From the NCBI GenBank assembly GCA_964200185.2, contig CAXNAD020000310.1, forward strand, positions 1 through 22,009: a stretch of DNA of 22,009 nucleotides. The letters run 5' to 3'. Below are positions 1-13,800 of this stretch, in pieces (the first letter of the stretch is position 1; each line of letters begins with the position of its first letter). A model generated the notes under the pieces. It was not told the DNA's origin. It searched no databases and saw only the letters and a list, made by a program, of their open reading frames with translations. A program made the position numbers and the translations under genes. This DNA is from Choristocarpus tenellus KU-1152 (lineage: Eukaryota > Phaeophyceae).

Positions 1-1619
1 ATGTCAAAGGGCATAATAATAAAATAAAATTGTCAAGAGTTGGGGGAATGGTATAACTGTGAAAGAAACCGATAACGGTATGGACTAGCTTATACCGTCA
101 TCTGTATTATTTGTATTGATGGTATATCGTGTAACGTCCGCTGATTTCTGAATACTGATCTGAACTTGATCTGGTTGGGATTTTAGCCGTTTTCGATGTA
201 GTTAAGGCTCAAATTGACTACCTATGTTGGTTTGGTGTATTGAGTGTTTCTTCGTCTTTTTAAATGAGGGGGTTATCTTTAGTGTTATTATCCTTACATT
301 TATCTTCGTCTTAGTCATAGAACTACCCTCCCCTTTGTTCAGAGGCACTACACACTCCACTACTTTTCGTAAGAACAAATTGTGACGGCATAGAGGTATA
401 GCCCAAATGGGAGTGATATCACTGTAGTGTAGAATGGAGGGGTGTAGACTCGCTTGCAAAAATACCAGTCAACCTTGGAGGGTTGTGAGAGGGTGACTGC
501 AGCTGTATGTAATTCAGGTAGTTGTTAGAGGCTGTGAGTGTGCGGCACGATAAGCTCTGCAAAACACGCCAGCATCCAAGGAACTCCTGTGCCTTCTATA
601 GAAACACATCAGCAGCACGTCCTCATGTCTTTCACCCAAGCCATGTCTGATCAGCTGTAATTGTAGACATTAAATATTATTATACATGACAGTACTTAGA
701 TCATACATTCTATTAGGTCTAGAACTTTGGGTCATATATGCATATACGACCAACATCAGGGTAGTGATTTGGCTATACTTGAATTGAGCCGGACCATCCA
801 AATAAAAATACAAAAGGATAATGTAAGGCATAAATATTGAGTGTGGAGCAACCTAAATATTTGGGCCTTGGCAGGTGGCAGCTGGAAAAATATAGAAAAA
901 GAGCAAAGTTTGCGAGTACTGGTTTGAAGAATGCTGGTGTTGGCATGGATTATATGACCCCATTACCACAAGTTATACAGACAAATATTAATTAATTATA
1001 GACAGCTATTTGTAACATAATCAGAAGCTCTCTGCAAGCAATAAGCTGACACCATTTTTGTGTCCTCTTGTTGGGAAACTAAGATTGAAGGGGTGGCGCA
1101 CATAAATTTTACCGACCATACATCGTGTACAATCTTACAATCAAAATTCAAGATTAAAGTGAAGTATCAAATATGAAATGTCCAAGTGCAGTGAACTAAC
1201 CCTAAACATTTTATAAAGATGTCATGTGGTGACAGAGCAATCTCAAGCATGCTCTGACCTGTGCAAGAGATGTAATATAGAGTGAGAAGACATTTTTATA
1301 TGTTAAGAGAGATTTTAGATGCACAAGTAGGTTGTTGCGATCCCAAACGAGATGGAAGGACCCGATGGGCAGCATTGTACAAGATCATTTATGGTTGTGG
1401 TTTAGACACACAGGTAATTGCAACTACAAACGAGATAGATGTGGTGGGTATTGTTGTTTTATACAGACACACAGTTATGTGGGAAGTTTTTGTGTGCGTG
1501 ATAAAGAGATACCTCATCTGGAGAGTTACATGCTCTGTGACCAACCTGTTGTAATAATACTGTGATCATCTTCAAAACTACTTGTCTAACTTTCAACATC
1601 CATAATGAGCTACTGCTGA

Positions 1620-2350
1620 CTTTCTATGGCCAGGATGTGATACTGCAGGGCACAATGATGTGAGTGGGGTAACAGGTGTAACAGGGGAGGATAAGCTCCA
1701 TGGACCCAAGGAGGAAAGAAACAGTGAGGGTTGTGTGCCTGGGTAAACCTGTGGGGTCTGTGATGGAGGCAAAAGAGATGGAGAACGTTTTCTACTTAGT
1801 AACCATGATGCTTTAGTAGCAGCAGGGAGGGTGTACTGGGGATTCCTGCATGTGCAGTCTGTGCCTACTAAGTACAACAAGCAAGATTTTACCAACTAGC
1901 AGACACGGTGGTCCACCTACACCAGGTGGAGTGGCAAAGGGACTGTGGCTGCATAATAGGGATGAGCTGTACTTGGGTAGAAGGGGTGGGGGCTGTGTTA
2001 CAGCATGTGGGTGCAAAATTTAGAAATCAAGCTCTATCAAAATGTGTAGCTGGCAGACATGGTTCTCATCCAGCACCAGAGGAATGGCAAAGAGGGAAAC
2101 TGTGAGCTTGGCAAAATGGGTTAGCAGTGTCAGGGGGGTCTATGGCTGCCTGTTCAAAATTTGATGATCGACCCAAAATGTGTGTGAGCAACCTTGACTT
2201 TGAAAACAGTAAAAGTATTGTAGGGTAAGGCGTTTCCAGACAGGTTAAAGAAAAATGACATTCTGAGTCAACCATCCCCTTGAAGTTGCCGAGCAAAAAC
2301 TGGTAGGAACACAGGTAGAAGGGAAGAGGATGGGTGTCTGATGATAGTTA
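1620..2350. other. G-rich, strand-skewed non-coding block
   Basis: The plus strand is noticeably rich in G and in GTG/AGG words, and poor in C. The minus-strand open frames here (for example 1593-1895) are Ser/Pro-rich because of this skew, so I do not call them genes. It could be a decayed repeat or an untranslated transcript. Confidence 0.3.
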
Positions 2351-2699
2351 CTATCCAGTGCACTGCATATAGCAAAATAGCTACTGGAGTATTTTCTCCT
2401 CAGATTAGTGGTAGAACTCACAAAACACAAAGACTATTTACAGGGGGACATTTATGGAAGAGGGTTAATACATCCATGGCCATCAACCATTTCAACATGG
2501 CTGGATCACAGGCTGGGATGTGGTCATACGACTGTGGATATGCTAACCAGTCAACCCAGCGAAAATATGTATCACATATTTTGGTAGGTATGAAGGGTGA
2601 CATCGCATGTTTAACATTGAAGGACTTCTGTACATGATTTCGAACCTATCTATATGCACACAAAACTTCGCCTCCGACATTTTGTAAGCATTTTTCCCA

Positions 2700-2900
2700 T
2701 GCAACACATACCGGACATGTCAAAAAAAGTTCAATTAGCAAGCAGCAATGGTCCCGACATGTTAGAAAATGTTGAACCCATTTTTGGCCTCCAGACATGG
2801 ACCGTTGCAACACATAGTGGACATGGTCCAGACATGTAAGATAATGCTAGACCCAATCCATTTTTCGGATATGGACTGGGACATGTGAGATAATTGTAGT
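2700..2900. repeat. diverged tandem repeat, about 75-base unit
   Basis: GGTCCCGACATGTTAGAAAATG at 2750 recurs as GGTCCAGACATGTAAGATAATG at 2825, 75 bases on, and again in shorter form near 2878. GCAACACATA followed by GGACATG occurs at 2701 and at about 2807. Between the copies the sequence has drifted. It has no coding potential and resembles an old minisatellite. Confidence 0.6.
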
Positions 2901-4755
2901 ACCGGTCTGGGGGGTGGATGTGACCATTTCAATTTGCCAGCCCAGTGAAGACCCTGATTAATACAAAGTAGTGAGGATCAATTGGTGATGATAAGAAGAT
3001 CCAATGAGGATTCAGCAGGCATAGGAGTGGTTAGTGGAGTGTCACAAAGAGATTTACTACAAAAATATTGAGGAGATGGCACACACATGCAGTCAAACCA
3101 TCTGAGAGGTAGGCAGGGTTGAACCGAGAAGGGCAAAAAGATGTCATTTGCTAAATTGCAGGAAGATCCTTTGCTGAATTTTGGTGTCACTTTGTGTGTG
3201 GAAAGGGGGAATATCAATTTTACTTACACTAAGTACACATTAATCAATGGAATAGTGTGTACCACAGGGTAAGAAAATGGTGTGGAATACAAATGGGTCC
3301 AAACCCACCTACCTGATGAACGGTTCGGCTCTTGAGCTGAATGTGGTGGATGTCAGGGACTGCTTATTCTTTGATGTGTACTATCGGTGGATAGATGCCC
3401 AAATTAATTGTGGCCCTAATGCTGGAAGTGGTAACTGTTACTATTTGACCATGACCTATTCTGTTGCCACATCCAGATATTTCATTTCTTGCATGTTCAT
3501 TTTTTTCCTTGGCTCCAATCTGTAAAAGAATGTGAGGTAAACTCAAGCCCACAACTTTTCATAGAAGTAGAAAACTATCTCCTATATTTTCCACATCAGA
3601 TTTAAACATTTTTTCGCTTGATTTTTTTGTGTATAGAAAAGGGTCCCACTGAAGGTTTCAGGTCAAAATGACCAGATGTACCTTGAAGTAGAAACACCTG
3701 ACCAAGGGTGACAATAACCCAGTTTGTGGCTGTGGAATACAGTACCCCCTGCATCCCTATCCACATACTTTGGCAATGTTATGTGCAGAGAATGTTACTA
3801 CAGATGTGACTGGTGTAAGAGCATAGTGCTTCCAGAAGGGGTGGGGCACTTAATTCCCAAAAAAAATCCAAGATTGCTGCACACTAAATATGGGGGGGTT
3901 GGTTGGTCAGGGATGATGGTGGAAGGTTGATATTCAACACACTAGACACACTGCTGACGGTTTCTTTGTCAGTCATATCCTCCCACCAACTAAACAGGAA
4001 CCCTACCCCTATTTACATCCCTGATTTAATAGTGAACACATGTTCTCTATGTCAACGATGAAGTTTGCCCAGAATAATTAAACTCCCCAAGGCAAAGGGG
4101 GGTCTCAACTCTTGACACAAAGTGTTTCCAACTAATTGAACAGCACATCCTGATCGTGCTCTGATTTTCTTTGTAGATGAAGAGGAATCACAAAGAAATT
4201 CTTTGAAAGGACTGAAAAGTAGGGGGGTAGCATTTAATGTAGAAAGGAAGATAAGATAGTCTCTAAGCTTCAAGAGACGTGTAGTATAATCTTCCATCTA
4301 CGGCAATACTCTAAATTATCAACTGACAATCCAATGAACGCCTCAAAGATGTGATGAAGTTACACAAAATGGTACTTGCATCAGAAGTCCTTTCATGGCC
4401 AACCATGTCACTCTTGACTTCTTAACCTAAGCTTTATACCCAAACACAACCTGTTCATCACAGCATTATTTTTCTCGTGGCAGTCACATTCTTACTACTC
4501 CTACAGTTGTGGAACTATATGGAACTCATCACAACCCAAAAATTTAGTGGTGAGTTACTAAGAGAGAAATGGAATGTAAGCAGACCAATGAAAGTAGTCT
4601 CAACTGCTTCAGCCTTTTTTTTGGTCTTTGAGCTCTCATCAAAAATGCACGTCTCATAGAGTAGATCAATACTTTTTTTCCAGACAACTTTAGTCAGCAT
4701 CCACATGGATATGTATATAATCCAAACTTGACACCCCCCCAAAAATACTGCATGA

Positions 4756-4890
4756 CTATACCGCAACAACCTCTTCCTCTTCCTTTTCCACCCAGCGATC
4801 ATTCTCTTTGATGAGGTCAACAAGTGCATCACAGGCCTCCTCGTTGAGGATGCCTCTCTTAACCAGCTCCTTGCCCACGTAGAGATCAAC
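4756..4890 (-). CDS. ispG: ispG exon 16: C-terminus and stop
   Basis: Residues 731-774 and [17 protein letters not shown] and [13 protein letters not shown] are the conserved C-terminal strand and helix of plastid HDS; the protein ends in a short acidic tail. The acceptor is GTGTTAG, phase 0. Confidence 0.95.
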   Translation of the reverse strand, partial: VDLYVGKELVKRGILNEEACDALVDLIKENDRWVEKEEEEVVAV

Positions 4891-7800
4891 CTAACACATG
4901 GAATTTCATCAATGAAAAAGCAGTCCTCGGTCACTTACTAATCAACAGTACACACAAAAATTGAAAAAGAGAAACATACTAGTATGACTTGCCCTAGTAT
5001 AAGGATCTGTTCACTGTACCTTTGGATGATATTGACTGAGTCAAACAAGAAGTAGTCCATCAAGTAACTCACATAGAGCTTTAGCAAGAATCTCTACAAT
5101 TGTTTACTGATGTGCCACCTATCCTTCTGTCACGTGTAAGACAAGTGGATACCCTAGTACTTGAAATACAGAAATTAATGAAATATGCATGCCTAAATCA
5201 GTTGGAATATAGCTGAGGTGAACAAGACATGAAATTTTCATCAATTATGTTCTGCTCATAAACATACTCAAGTTAGGGGTTGTACACAGGAACCAGACAA
5301 GGAGTCAGTCAACAATTACACAAAGGGGGAAATACAAAAAATATACTCACTTTGCCAGGGGCTCCTCCAACATAGCCAAAGTCAGCATCAGCCATTTCTC
5401 CAACACCGTTGACAATGCAGCCCATGACAGCAATGGACACACCAGGCAAATGACCTGTCTTGGTAGTGATTTGAGCAGTTACCTGTGGAAAGCAACAATC
5501 AAACGAAGTCTGAGTTATGGGAGGCGTGTGTATGCCACTGTAGTTGGTAGAAACCTGCAAATTCAATTCCACGTCATCATTCAAACTTGGTCAGTACTGC
5601 CAAATTGCTCCTTCTTGCCTTGTTAACGAATCGTAGCCAATTTTTCTGGGTCTTTAGTCAGCCTGTACACATTTGTGACAGACCTGGGCTGGTTTATTTA
5701 GAACATACTAGTACCAAATTCAAAGAGGAAATAGCCCATTTCAGAACACCAAACTGGCATTGGTACTCACAAGGTCAATGAGTACACAACAGGCCCACCC
5801 ACCCCTACACTCCTGCACATGGCTCACAACGGTTACAGCATCAAAATACTCACACTTGGATTGAACAACACCATAGGACAAACAACAAAAGAACATTTCT
5901 CTATCAAATTGAAGGGCACCATCACCAATAATGGCTCAAACAATGTATGCAGCCAATTAATTGAGTGTGCAGCAACTTCACAGGTGTCCTTGAGCATCAA
6001 AGAAAGCAAATATACTGCTTATAGATTATACATACGCATAGTTAGAGGCATATTGTCAGCATTTGAGTCCTTCCTTGGGATAGGGAGATAGATACTCTTT
6101 GTTCAAAATTCAAGATTGAAATTTACTTTCACAAAGACACAACAAATTGATGCATTCACACAAACATGTTCTGTATTCAAGTTGTACTTCAAGTGACATG
6201 TGGCACAATACAGTGATGCAACAAAATGTAAGAATCATGGTAACAAAACCTTGTAACCAGTTTGGAGAAAAGTGTTCCAATATTCATAATCCTATAGGAT
6301 TTTTTTCCACTCTGGCAGACACGAGGAAAGGAAAAGTTGATAGCTTGTGTTGTTTTTACATCAGTGGACTGCATCATATTTTGATTCATCCAAGGTACAC
6401 CTAATCCTTGCAGTGCACCACACCTCAAGCTAGACAGAACAACTTACATCAAGAATTGTAAAATGAAGCTACACAATACAATAGTTCCAAGGATAACTCG
6501 TGTGCAAAGCCACCTGGCAGTTTACACATTATCAGCACCAATACTATGATGGAGGGAAGTAGCGCTTGACTTTTTTATCTTCGGAATTCTTTAAGTTAAT
6601 CAATAAAAAAATATGATTGGAAACATGGGGGCAACCTGGATCTCAAGAAATTGGTTTGCCATCCAAACTCCATCTGGAATCCAATATGTGTTCCATTTAG
6701 GAACAATTTGGAGAAAATTCTTCAGACCCACAAAGTAGACAAGAGACGTTCAAATCAGTATCATATCTCATCCACTGAAATATGAAAAGAAAACTGATGT
6801 CCTAACACATCAATTAAGGTATAGCAGCACCTTCAATTCACAATACAATGTGCAACAGGGTACATTATCTGTGTAATGGAACCCTTTCTGTTTTGGAGGG
6901 ATTTTTGTTTTCAGAATATTTGCAAAATTGTTTTACCTGTTCATAATGTGAAACTTATGTCACTGGAATGCTAACATACACAGGACTCATAGGATTTGTT
7001 TCTGGTGGATCGAATTCTGTAGGTTGCCAATGCAAAATATTTTCAGAAAAAATGCTTGGAGTATTACGAGCATATCCGGGTCGTCTTGATGATTTCATCA
7101 GGTTCGATATTGTCATTGTTCACATCATTCCCCATGACTTTCAACTCATACTCCTCCTGCAAAATGTCATGTACTCCACCCTCTGCAGCATCCACTGGTC
7201 TCACTAACTCTGATGTATAATTCCCCTCATCCGGAACATTCATCGTGTTGAGTATGTCTCCTCAAATTTCTTGTCTTCTGTCTAAATGTATATTGTCATC
7301 TTCCTCGGGACATGGATAACTAGCTTGCAATAGTCTGCTGATATATATATATATATATATCCTCAATTCGATCCCAGTTAGGGTCACTATATCACCCTAG
7401 TCTTATCTCATCTCTCACTTGGCAATCGCTCTCCACTTTCCATACTGAAAGCTGATATACTGCTTCCCCAACTGCCAAAACAACTCTATAGGCAGAAACT
7501 TGGATATATACATGTATGAGGCGGTGTCCGAATCATATCCCTCTGCTTCAGGATGCTACCCAGACACCTCAACAAAAGTTCCACCCCAAACTTTGTCTTT
7601 ATTTAGGTTACATTTCCCAATAAGTGCTGTGTAAAGAGGAAGAGTTCCATCTCGTGGAGTTGAGATTCAAGGAGCCTTCACCTCTGATCAGCATCCACTT
7701 GAACAAACCCACTCCCAGTCCCAGAGGTGCAAAATATCTCCCCTTCCCCTTACAGGTTTTCAAGGTGCAAAAAACCTTCTCATATATGACTCTCACTGCA

Positions 7801-10800
7801 CAGCAGAACCTTGACTGCCTCAGTTTGGTCCACATTGTTCTAGATCACAAACTTGCAGTACAGGATAATCAGTACACGTGCCAACCACTCGGAAAGAACC
7901 TCTCCGCTGACCAACTTGAGGTTCTCCATTTGCTCTTGATTACGAGGTTTAGTAAACTCTTGATTGTTCATGAGCACTATGCACTATGTGTGAATGTGTC
8001 CTCCACCCACTATTTCCTCACTGCAGCGCCCTTGCCTGTTCTTTTTTCATCATCTACAACTTCTTTTGTAACATCTACACATCTACAGGTGCCTCTGAGG
8101 CTGGCTTTCTCAATCTTTTGCATTTGCTATTTTCCATCCTACCAGCCCTTGGGGTGATGAGAACTCGAGATCGGCGACAAGACATGAAGAGAAGTAAATG
8201 TGTTGTCTATTACTGTCCTCCCTCACCACCAAATATGGTTTCTGTAGTTGTAGTGTCCTTCTGTAAGCTAGAAAAGTCCAAGATACATCAGCACTTAGAA
8301 AATATGTATATATGCAGACGTCAATCCCTGAATACCTAGAGATAGTCAAGTACTACATTGACTTGAAACTCAAGTCATAGGCATTCACCCTATTAAATGA
8401 CCAAGCAAACGCCATAAATGCAATAAGATGACTGCAATTAGAGGTGGGGTGACAAATTCAACAAAATTTTGTAAATGGAATTGGAAAATAAATGCAATCT
8501 TAAAATCTCTAGAAAATGAGAAAAAAAATGTATATTACTGCTTACATACTTACATTTCCAACAGTACTTCATGTCACGAGGAAGAACATAGATGTAACAG
8601 TAAGTGTGCATTATACTTCCCAATTCAAACACTATTATAGTATATATTTTACTATTTTGTCAACAAAGCACATTTCAATGAAACCCAAGTTTATACAATG
8701 TCATGAACAAGCTACAAGTGCAGTAAATCCCAACATAATACATGCACATGAACATACTATGTACAGAAGTATGAAAGCTCATGTAGGTATGATGAATTCT
8801 AGAGTACCATAACAAAATTCACTGCAAAAGAGTTGAAAACCCCATTGATCGAGGTGGTTTCCTCAAATGTGACCCCTAAGTATATAGCAGCTTGCATACT
8901 AGCAAAGCATGCTGATCGCATATGTTGATGTACAGATATGATAGATCAGGAGCATTTAACATATTCAAGCAAAAAGATGATTGATGCATGGACTGTGATA
9001 ACTGACCGGACCAGTGGATTGGCTTCAGTCCAACTCACAGAGTGAATGATGGAAATATACCGTAACATGAAGATATACCGTAACCCATAACCAACCTTGT
9101 AACAAGACGCTGGAACTGGGTCAACCCATTGACAAGATCATGATAATAGAGACCAGGGACCAACCTTATTCAAAAACACTTTAAGTGTACCAACCTGCTG
9201 ATTGCCCTGTTTACATTTCCCAGGATAAGAAAAGATCCTGAAATTTTGGATTCCGGCAACAAGTGAGGTCTGTCAACCCTTACTACATGCAACCAATACT
9301 AGAAACACAACCCATTTACAGAAAAAAAACTGTTGACTATGGCACTGATATTAATTTAAGTAGTTTTATCTATACATACAGTACCACAGTGGTAGCACAC
9401 AGACTAGCTGTGAATAAATTACATCAATACAAGCAAGCTATGCAAGAGGCTGGGTGTGCCTGGATAGGACAAGATGAAAAATATGACAGTCAGAGCAGTA
9501 TGAGGTGCTGTAGAATGCTTGGTTTGCTTATCTTGTCGTTGAACTGACTGCTGGGTGTATGGAGATAGGCTTATGATCATGCATGAAATGAGTATACTTT
9601 TAAGTTTAAGTCAACATGGGAACTGGGTGCTAACTACAATTGGATATTCCCCTCATGGTGCTCTTCCAGGAAGCAAAAATATTGTCCTCATGGGTGTTAC
9701 AATAGCTTCCTACCATGATACACCTCGCTCAGCATCAACACCTCCCAACCAGTGAGCATTACTAGAGACTTATCTGTTATATCGTACTCACCTCTTGTAG
9801 GTCAAAGAGCGTTCGGCCACAGCTGGGGCATGACACATATTCTGTCTTTGTGTTGCGCATACGAGATCCCTGGAAAGTGGTCCAAAGCAAGACCGAAGTG
9901 GATGATAACATTTTTCAACATAAAAAAACAACACAAAAGCCAGTTTGATTACACACAGGTAAAGGAGAGAATTAACTCAGTATTGAACACACCTCAACAG
10001 ACACTGCATATCCACAGCAATATGCAAGGAATCAGTAAGTCACTGTTCAAACAGATCAATTGAAGCATCAGCTGTAAGCTGGAGCACATCATAACAAAAT
10101 ACCCAATTGTAACTAAGAGGTTAACTCACAGTGTGGTCATCAATATACTAACAGTCAAAAGTGTAGCTGCACTGGAAGTCACAGCACCAATAAAATTTGA
10201 ACACAGCGGAGTAACAAAGAGAACTTTGTCATTCCTTACAGTCAATGCAGTCACATGAACCATCAGCAAGGCAATAACTAAATTTGGAGAAACCCACATT
10301 GCACCATATGACAGCAACCAAAAGACAACTGTATATTTCTTAAATCACCTGCAGCAGCCCAAAGGAGGTTGTTCGCAGCAAATCCATGTCCATTCCGTTA
10401 GCCTCAATGAGAACCCCATCCCCCAGACCATCAACCAGACAGCCACCAACCTCTGCACCCACCGTCAGGATAAACCTATCTTTGTTCATCTAAGCAAATA
10501 GAAGATAACAGCGGTATATGAGTTCAGACAAACCATACATAGCCATTTAATCTTCTGGTTGTTAAGGAAGGGAAACCAGTTATGACTATGTTTGCCATGT
10601 TGCACAGAACTTGATGTTGGTAACAACTAGAAATGTCAACACTGAAACACACAGTGAGGGTATGGTTCAATGCACAAGTCCCCACCTAAAAAATGTGGAA
10701 GGTTTTGTGCATCTAAGAACTTGGGAATGTTTCCCAAAGTTACTAAAAGATTTGGTTAACTTGATTGAATTGAAGCAAGAGTGCAGTGAGCTTGCAGTAA

Positions 10801-13800
10801 CAAGAGTTGTAGGAGGCATGTGTGTAAGGCTACAAACTCTAATGCAGATGAGGGGCACCTGCTGGAGGCATGAATATTCAAGTTACACTTACGTGTGTGC
10901 TCTTTATACACAACCAGAAACACCACCTCCTTCCTGTATAATGTGCAAGGACTAACATACGTTTTGATCGAGTAAGGTTGCAGAATAAGTGACTGGAAGA
11001 TTGCAAAGAAGGATTTATTATGATACTACAAAAATTATGAAGTGCATTGTTATTATTGTAACACACCCATCAAGATTTGTGAGGTGTCAACAGAGGAGGT
11101 AAATCTAGGAGAACACCCATAATGAACACATGAAGTATGGAGCCTAGTCTATGTTGCTTTCAACTCACATTACAAAGAACAAAAACCTACCTAGGCAACA
11201 AATTGCATCGGCTATTTTATAATAAGATTTAAAACAAGAAAATGAAGCAACTGTACTTATTTCTATAGTCATGGCAGCATGAATCTCAACTCTAGGAACA
11301 ATAGCTGCGGCTACACACTAAGCTATGACTGAATCCCCCCAGTTTTCAGGTAACAGCTGTGCCTTCTTGGCATTCTTCCATGCATACAGATGCTCCACAG
11401 GAAGATGAGGACGGGTCCAGCTTACCTCTTTTGAATATTGTAATTATGTCAGATGAGAAAATATGCTCTAACACTATTAATAGTATGCCCAACATACAAA
11501 AATGAGCAAGAAACAGCAAGTTTGATCATCTGCGACAAGGATGAGGTCCTTTCTTGACACTAGTGGGTCCTTGAAGCAGCCATTCCAAACGCCCATTCTA
11601 CGGCATGTCACTAGCTTGATGGAATTAACTTCAACTCATGCCGATTTTCCATGAGTTCCCTCATTGTGACTCAAAAATCTCAAGGAAAGCTCATGCAAAA
11701 GTCCTTCGGACTCTTCAGATGGGATACACTCTTCCTTAGCACACGAAATGCATGGGTTTGGCTGTATCATGCCAACTGTGCCTTGCATACCCTTTCTTGA
11801 TTGCTCTGCCTCTAACCCACCAACCACTCGCAACTTCCATGCCTTCAAAATGCACTATGCTCTTACGAAATAGAACATGAAGGTGTCTGGACCTTAGATC
11901 CAGACATTCTCCAATTGATCTTTGTCATAACACTCCACGTGCATGAGGGTGTACCCAGCTTTGTCATAACATAAACTCGAAAGTTGTAAAATCAAAGTCA
12001 CAAAAATCAAAGAAAATGACACTACAAGAACTGAAGGCAGATTCACAGTCATGGGAATCTGACAACAGCCCTTGTCGTAAGCACCAACCTGTGCATGCAT
12101 AGCTCTGCTGCTCAAAATAGAAATGTAACCAAATAGTAGACCAATCAACTCTTCAAAAATAATATTAGCTACTTTCATCAGAAAAATCTACCTGATTAAA
12201 TTGACCCAATTCACAACACTGGACAAGATCACACAGCACTATTGCACTGAACTGACTTTTCATTTGCCCCCAAACAGCTGATCTACAGTAGTTTAGACAT
12301 GTACCATAGACTCCCAGGTAGTTCACATTATGTTCTACCCTACTCCTTCAAGGAATTGGCACCAAATCAACTGCACCTCTTATCTTGTTTTGTCTGGTAC
12401 ACCATGCTAAATGAAAAAAGCTATTTCTTAACTCTTGAGGGGTCCCTTTAGGCACAAGTTGTATAGTCAGGATCAATCTTGGCAGCCCATCTAAGTTCAT
12501 GTACAGATCTACTCTAAACAATTTTCAAGCAATGAGAAGAAATTTGGTTGGGATATATTCTCAAGATTGGAAAGCAAACCAAAACACAGTAATAAGGAAG
12601 TGGAGCATCAACCCTGACAGGTACTTATTCTGGTTATGACAATAAAACGCCCAACCAGAAAAGCCGACGAAACAATCTATATGATTCCATGTTGGGACCC
12701 TCAATGCATTTTCAATGCCAACTAGGTGGATATTCATCACTCATTGACTCGAGTGATACTACAGTACTGATAACAACTTGGTTCCAAATTGAGAACTATA
12801 TGACATGACAACCTTTTACCAAGCTTTTCGTAGCAGTTGAGATGGCAACACATTCTGGGGAATAAAAAGAAAGACATTTTACAGAAAAAAGATAACTTCA
12901 AACTTATCAAACACTATTAATATTTCACACATATCAAACACTATTTTGCATGACATTCTCTACAGTATGGTTGATGTGAACTCCGGTAGTCAAACAAACT
13001 GACCACGGATCAATTGCAGTGGACATTGACTCTTGAGGAGTATCACATACCCATGCTGGAAAAAAATGTGGTACAATATAGTGACTAATGTGAGAATAGT
13101 ATTTTAGTATTTTCTTTCTCCTTCAACTAGCAGGTGAATTGTAACACCCCCCTAACCAGAGAGCAGCTATTATTCAAATTGAAAGGTTAATCAAATCCAC
13201 TCTTACCTTTTCAGCCAATCACTTTTGGAAAAAAACTATCTGCTGCATTGTTGGATAAATCTTCCAAGTACACCAAGAGCAGCACAAGGATCAAGCAATA
13301 ACTATAGCTTAAGCTCAAATACTTCACTCTTTACTGCCCTTACCTCAACAGCATCTGGGATGTAAGCATGATGAATGATAGCCAAATCACTCTGTGCATC
13401 TGCCAAGTACTGGAATACCCTACGTGCAGCGTGCACACGACTGACTCCCATGGGAACTTTGAGAAGGCCCATCACTGGGGCAGGTGACATCTTCGCAAGT
13501 CCAGACAGGTCCGGCTCTGTGCCCTGCAAGCAACATTACACCGGCAGAAGGAGGTGTCCTTCTTTTCTCAGGGATCAGAGAAATGCAATATAGAAGAACT
13601 GGGTAACCCTATACACAATGATGCATAGCGAGGGAAATATCCCACACACTCCGTCCCCTCCAATGTACCTCAACAAGGATAGCATGAGCAGTGTATCAGA
13701 GAAATCTAAGGCACAATAAGGACATTCAAGCACTGGAGGAGAGGAAAGTGATTCAGCTCAACCGATATATACTTGAAATAGGTAAGGTAGTGACTGAAAA

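Larger units (their letters stand above)
1..4755. other. downstream flank without a recognisable gene
   Basis: Neither strand shows conserved motifs or coding-like exon chains. Open frames here are at most about 100 codons and have chance-like composition. The part nearest 4755 should contain the ispG 3' UTR. A decayed tandem repeat (2700-2900) and a G-rich block (about 1620-2350) are the only structures noted. A short inverted repeat (ACGGTAT/ATACCGT at 75-98, 10-base spacer) is near the left edge. Confidence 0.6.
5483..9791 (-). other. ispG: ispG intron 14 (4309 bases)
   Basis: GTGAGT at the 5' end and TTTCCACAG at the 3' end. It is mostly AT-rich and featureless. 7064-8300 is less AT-rich and holds short protein-like open segments. 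A 10-unit AT run is at 7341-7360, and ATATACCGTAAC occurs twice at about 9055 and 9073. No intact gene was seen. Confidence 0.85.

Noticed and set aside
1593-1895. 100-codon Ser/Pro-rich minus-strand frame
   Set aside because: Explained by the G-rich plus strand; no conserved motif.
2620-2660. GGTTCGAAATC on the minus strand as a tRNA B box
   Set aside because: No T-stem pairing around it and no A box or acceptor stem upstream.
5309-5584. Reading the conserved cysteine region as a separate 91-codon gene
   Set aside because: It is exon 15 of ispG with intron sequence translated on both sides; splice sites at 5482 and 5351 are clear.
7415-7555. Faint resemblance of the F/Y/W-rich segment to a piggyBac-type transposase start
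   Set aside because: The match is a loose pattern only, and the acidic segment lies on the wrong side for that layout; no catalytic residues seen.
7624-8157. 177-codon plus-strand frame in intron 14
   Set aside because: The longest simple frame, but Leu/Ser/Thr/Pro-rich with no recognised motif and opposite to the protein-like scraps; low confidence that it is coding.
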